Shown here in pieces: positions 13,031 through 14,676 of a DNA stretch of 14,676 bases. The stretch's first letter is position 1, and every line of letters begins with the position of its first letter. This DNA is from Methanosarcinaceae archaeon. GTDB taxonomy: Archaea; Halobacteriota; Methanosarcinia; Methanosarcinales; Methanosarcinaceae. Location of the stretch: positions 1 to 14,676 of the forward strand of contig JAUWBW010000015.1 in NCBI GenBank assembly GCA_030609665.1, written 5' to 3'. The notes beneath the pieces were generated by a model that saw nothing but the letters and a program-made list of their open reading frames with translations, was not told the origin of the DNA and searched no databases. A program made the position numbers and the translations under genes.

Positions 13031-14062
13031 TCATAATTTACCCATTTTGTGCAAGAGTTCTGCGTTGAGCACGCTTGCACCTGCTGCACCGCGAACTGTG
13101 TTATGACCCATTGCGACATAGCGTATGCCTTCCCGAATTCGTCCGACACTTACACTCATACCATCGCCCAGGTTCCTGTCAAGACGTGGCTGTGGTCGGT
13201 CCGGCTGATCATGGACGATCAATGCCTGTTCAGGTTCGGTTGGCAGGTCGCCAAGATCCGGATTGAAATTGAGGAATGCATTCCTTACATCTTCGGGCGT
13301 TGGATTATCACTCATGTTAGCCCATATCGCTTCTGTGTGCCCGTCCATTACCGGCACTCTGTGACATGATGCACTTACAGTGAGGTCAGCATCTACGAAT
13401 TGTGCACCATCAAATTCCCCGAGGAGTTTTTGTGGTTCAATTTCCATTTTTTCTTCTTCGCCGCCTATGTAGGGGACGATGTTATCGAGAATCGCCATTG
13501 ATGAGACCCCATCATATCCCGCACCTGATATTGCCTGCATGGTTGCGACTGTGACATTGTCAAGCCCGAATTGCATGAGGGGTTTTAGTGACATGACCAT
13601 CATTATTGTCGAACAGTTCGGGTTTGTGATGATATAGCCATCCCACCCGCGATTGTCCTGCTGCACTTCGATCATGCCCAGATGATCGGCGTTTACTTCA
13701 GGTATTACGAGAGGAACATCTTCTTCCATTCGGTATGCTGCTGCATTGCTTGCTACTGCGAATCCTGCTTTTGCAAACTCTGCTTCCACAGTCATGGCAT
13801 TCTCTGATGGCAGTGCCGAGAATACAACATCGGCATCCACTTTTGTGGGATCAACGAGAACTACATCCATTTCCGCCACGCTTTGCGGAAGCGGGATATC
13901 CAGCCTCCAGTTTGCGGCATTGTCGTATGTTTTTCCTGCACTTCGTTCTGATGCTGCAAGTGATGTTATCTCAAACCATGGATGATTGTCCAATGCCTGA
14001 ATAAAACGCTGTCCGACTGCGCCGGTGGCGCCTAATATACCTGCTCTGATTGGCTTTGCCAT
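13031..14062 (-). CDS. asd: Aspartate-semialdehyde dehydrogenase
   Basis: 343 residues, of the archaeal/fungal type. It has the NADP-binding loop GATGAVGQ (10-17), the catalytic cysteine C150 in ITNPNCST, a substrate loop AISGAGYDG (177-185), and the catalytic histidine H242 in CHRVPVMDGHTEA. It reduces aspartyl phosphate to aspartate semialdehyde in lysine, threonine and methionine synthesis. In methanogens the product also feeds the alternative aromatic amino acid pathway. GAGGT sits about 5 nt before ATG 14062. It is the first gene of the run towards pyrH. All active-site residues are present. Confidence 0.95.
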   Translation of the reverse strand: MAKPIRAGILGATGAVGQRFIQALDNHPWFEITSLAASERSAGKTYDNAANWRLDIPLPQSVAEMDVVLVDPTKVDADVVFSALPSENAMTVEAEFAKAGFAVASNAAAYRMEEDVPLVIPEVNADHLGMIEVQQDNRGWDGYIITNPNCSTIMMVMSLKPLMQFGLDNVTVATMQAISGAGYDGVSSMAILDNIVPYIGGEEEKMEIEPQKLLGEFDGAQFVDADLTVSASCHRVPVMDGHTEAIWANMSDNPTPEDVRNAFLNFNPDLGDLPTEPEQALIVHDQPDRPQPRLDRNLGDGMSVSVGRIREGIRYVAMGHNTVRGAAGASVLNAELLHKMGKL

Positions 14063-14110
14063 AGCTACCTCAAAAAAAGAAAATAATAGATACTAAAAAT
14101 AGAAATAAAA

Positions 14111-14132
14111 TGGAATAAGTGATCTTATTCCA
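14111..14132 (-). terminator. Hairpin terminator of the ferredoxin gene
   Basis: TGGAATAAG and CTTATTCCA form a perfect 9-bp stem around a 4-base loop. On the minus strand the stem overlaps the ferredoxin stop codon and is followed by a T-rich run (TTTTATTTCTATTTTTAG). This resembles an intrinsic terminator separating the ferredoxin from asd 48 bases further on. Confidence 0.65.
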
Positions 14133-14301
14133 TTGAGATTGCTTCGGTTGGGCATGCATCTACACATGCACCACAGTCGGTACATTCATCTGCGTTTATA
14201 ACAGCGATGTCGTTATCGTTCATTGAGATTGCTTCTGCTGGACATTCATCCACACATGTTCCACATCCGACACATTCATCTGCGTTTACTTTTGCTACCA
14301 T
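14125..14301 (-). CDS. 2[4Fe-4S] ferredoxin
   Basis: A 58-residue protein with two CxxCxxCxxxCP motifs: C10, C13, C16, C20 (CVGCGTCVDECP) and C40, C43, C46, C50 (CTDCGACVDACP). The halves are near-repeats of each other (NADEC at the start and EAISM at the end of both), showing the internal duplication of clostridial-type ferredoxins. It carries electrons at low potential in the cytosol; in methanogens such ferredoxins serve CO dehydrogenase, hydrogenases or related oxidoreductases, but the partner cannot be told from here. AAAGGAGAAT sits about 8 nt before ATG 14301, so unlike several accessory genes it has a leader. Minus-strand TATA candidates are near 14379-14387 and 14399-14407. Confidence 0.93.
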   Translation of the reverse strand: MVAKVNADECVGCGTCVDECPAEAISMNDNDIAVINADECTDCGACVDACPTEAISME

Positions 14302-14530
14302 TATTAGATTCTCCTTTAGTAATTATTTCATTCGATGTAATATTGAGAATTTTTATCGAGATCCTCTATCGAATTTTTCAATATAGCATTATGCGAATTA
14401 GATAAAAACCTATCGATGTTTATTGAAACTAAAACTTTTGTTCATGATGGTTTTTTCCGCATGTGGGGGCGAGTGTAGTTGATTGTGCAGCATGTAGCAC
14501 GGTGGTTTTTTTAATGCACAATTCGAATTA

Positions 14531-14540
14531 TTTTTATACA
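14531..14540 (+). promoter_or_regulatory. TATA box of the pilin gene
   Basis: TTTTTATACA is centred about 25 nt before ATG 14561, predicting a leaderless mRNA. The rest of the 14302-14530 gap between divergent genes shows only the ferredoxin promoter candidates. Confidence 0.6.
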
Positions 14541-14560
14541 AAGTCGCTGATTACGCATCC

Positions 14561-14676
14561 ATGAAAGTCATGCGCAAACCAACACTCAGAGATAGCGACA
14601 ATGCGGTTGCACCAATATTTGGAGCGGTGCTTATCGTATTATTGACATTTGTGCTGGCAGTAGCAACAGTCGCTGC
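14561..14676 (+). CDS. Archaeal type IV pilin-like protein, N-terminal part (cut by window end)
   Basis: The first 38 residues are visible: a short basic leader with LRDSDNAVAPIFGAVLIVLL, then a hydrophobic stretch FVLAVATVA. A charged leader followed by a D/N-A-V-x-P-I-x-G helix is the signature of the archaeal Pilin_N (DUF1628-type) family, whose helix is cut by a prepilin peptidase and packs into a pilus core. ATG 14561 fits the TATA box; ATG 14570 is the alternative. The adhesin or globular part lies outside the window. Confidence 0.75.
   Translation, partial: MKVMRKPTLRDSDNAVAPIFGAVLIVLLTFVLAVATVA

Noticed and set aside
11605..14004. Plus-strand frames opposite pyrH and asd
   Set aside because: They mirror well-supported coding regions; composition (Ser/Ile-rich or His/Leu-rich) is typical of antisense frames.

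Overview
The window looks like chromosomal DNA of a methanogenic archaeon, most likely in or near the Methanosarcinaceae. The evidence is an eIF-2B-type ribose-1,5-bisphosphate isomerase, an archaeal UMP kinase, two surface proteins with PGF-CTERM-like tails, an archaeal pilin N-terminus, TATA boxes about 26 nt upstream of start codons (leaderless transcripts), and a Trm5-type tRNA methyltransferase fragment. The genus is an inference; no rRNA or other marker is present.

Bases 1-7148 form an accessory island built from defence or toxin-antitoxin-like genes separated by broken pieces of three ordinary genes. The pieces are 3' ends of an osmoprotectant ABC permease (opu, three copies), 5' ends of a Trm5-like methyltransferase (two copies) and 3' tails of a type I restriction methylase HsdM (two copies). 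From left to right: HicA-like toxin 3' part, opu tail 1, trm5 head A, a Fic protein with an upstream array of ACTACCAA sites, trm5 head B, a Mrr-like restriction endonuclease with a Cys4 tail, opu tail 2, hsdM tail 1, an overlapping pair (a probable DUF6978-like gene and a DUF1828/DUF1829 gene), hsdM tail 2, an antitoxin/HicA-like pair with a frameshifted toxin, and opu tail 3. Fic lies between two trm5 heads, the DUF1828 pair between two hsdM tails, and the whole island between two roughly 383-bp direct repeats (1-383 and 6613-6994). No transposase, integrase, tRNA or CRISPR array was seen, so homologous recombination between the repeated pieces is the simplest explanation for how modules were joined or swapped.

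Bases 7149-8603 return to host genes. The ribose-1,5-bisphosphate isomerase (AMP/nucleoside salvage towards form III RubisCO) is followed by a 327-bp gap with a 15-bp perfect inverted repeat and a doubtful 46-codon ORF, then a small HicB-type antitoxin without a clear HicA.

Bases 8614-14062 hold a tightly packed minus-strand run, read in transcription order: asd (aspartate-semialdehyde dehydrogenase), a membrane-anchored OB-fold protein, pyrH (UMP kinase), a PGF-CTERM surface protein, and a MacB/FtsX-type permease with its ATPase. Gaps are 8-43 nt, and the last pair overlaps. Upstream of asd is a separate minus-strand 2[4Fe-4S] ferredoxin ending in a hairpin terminator. The window ends inside a plus-strand archaeal pilin gene.
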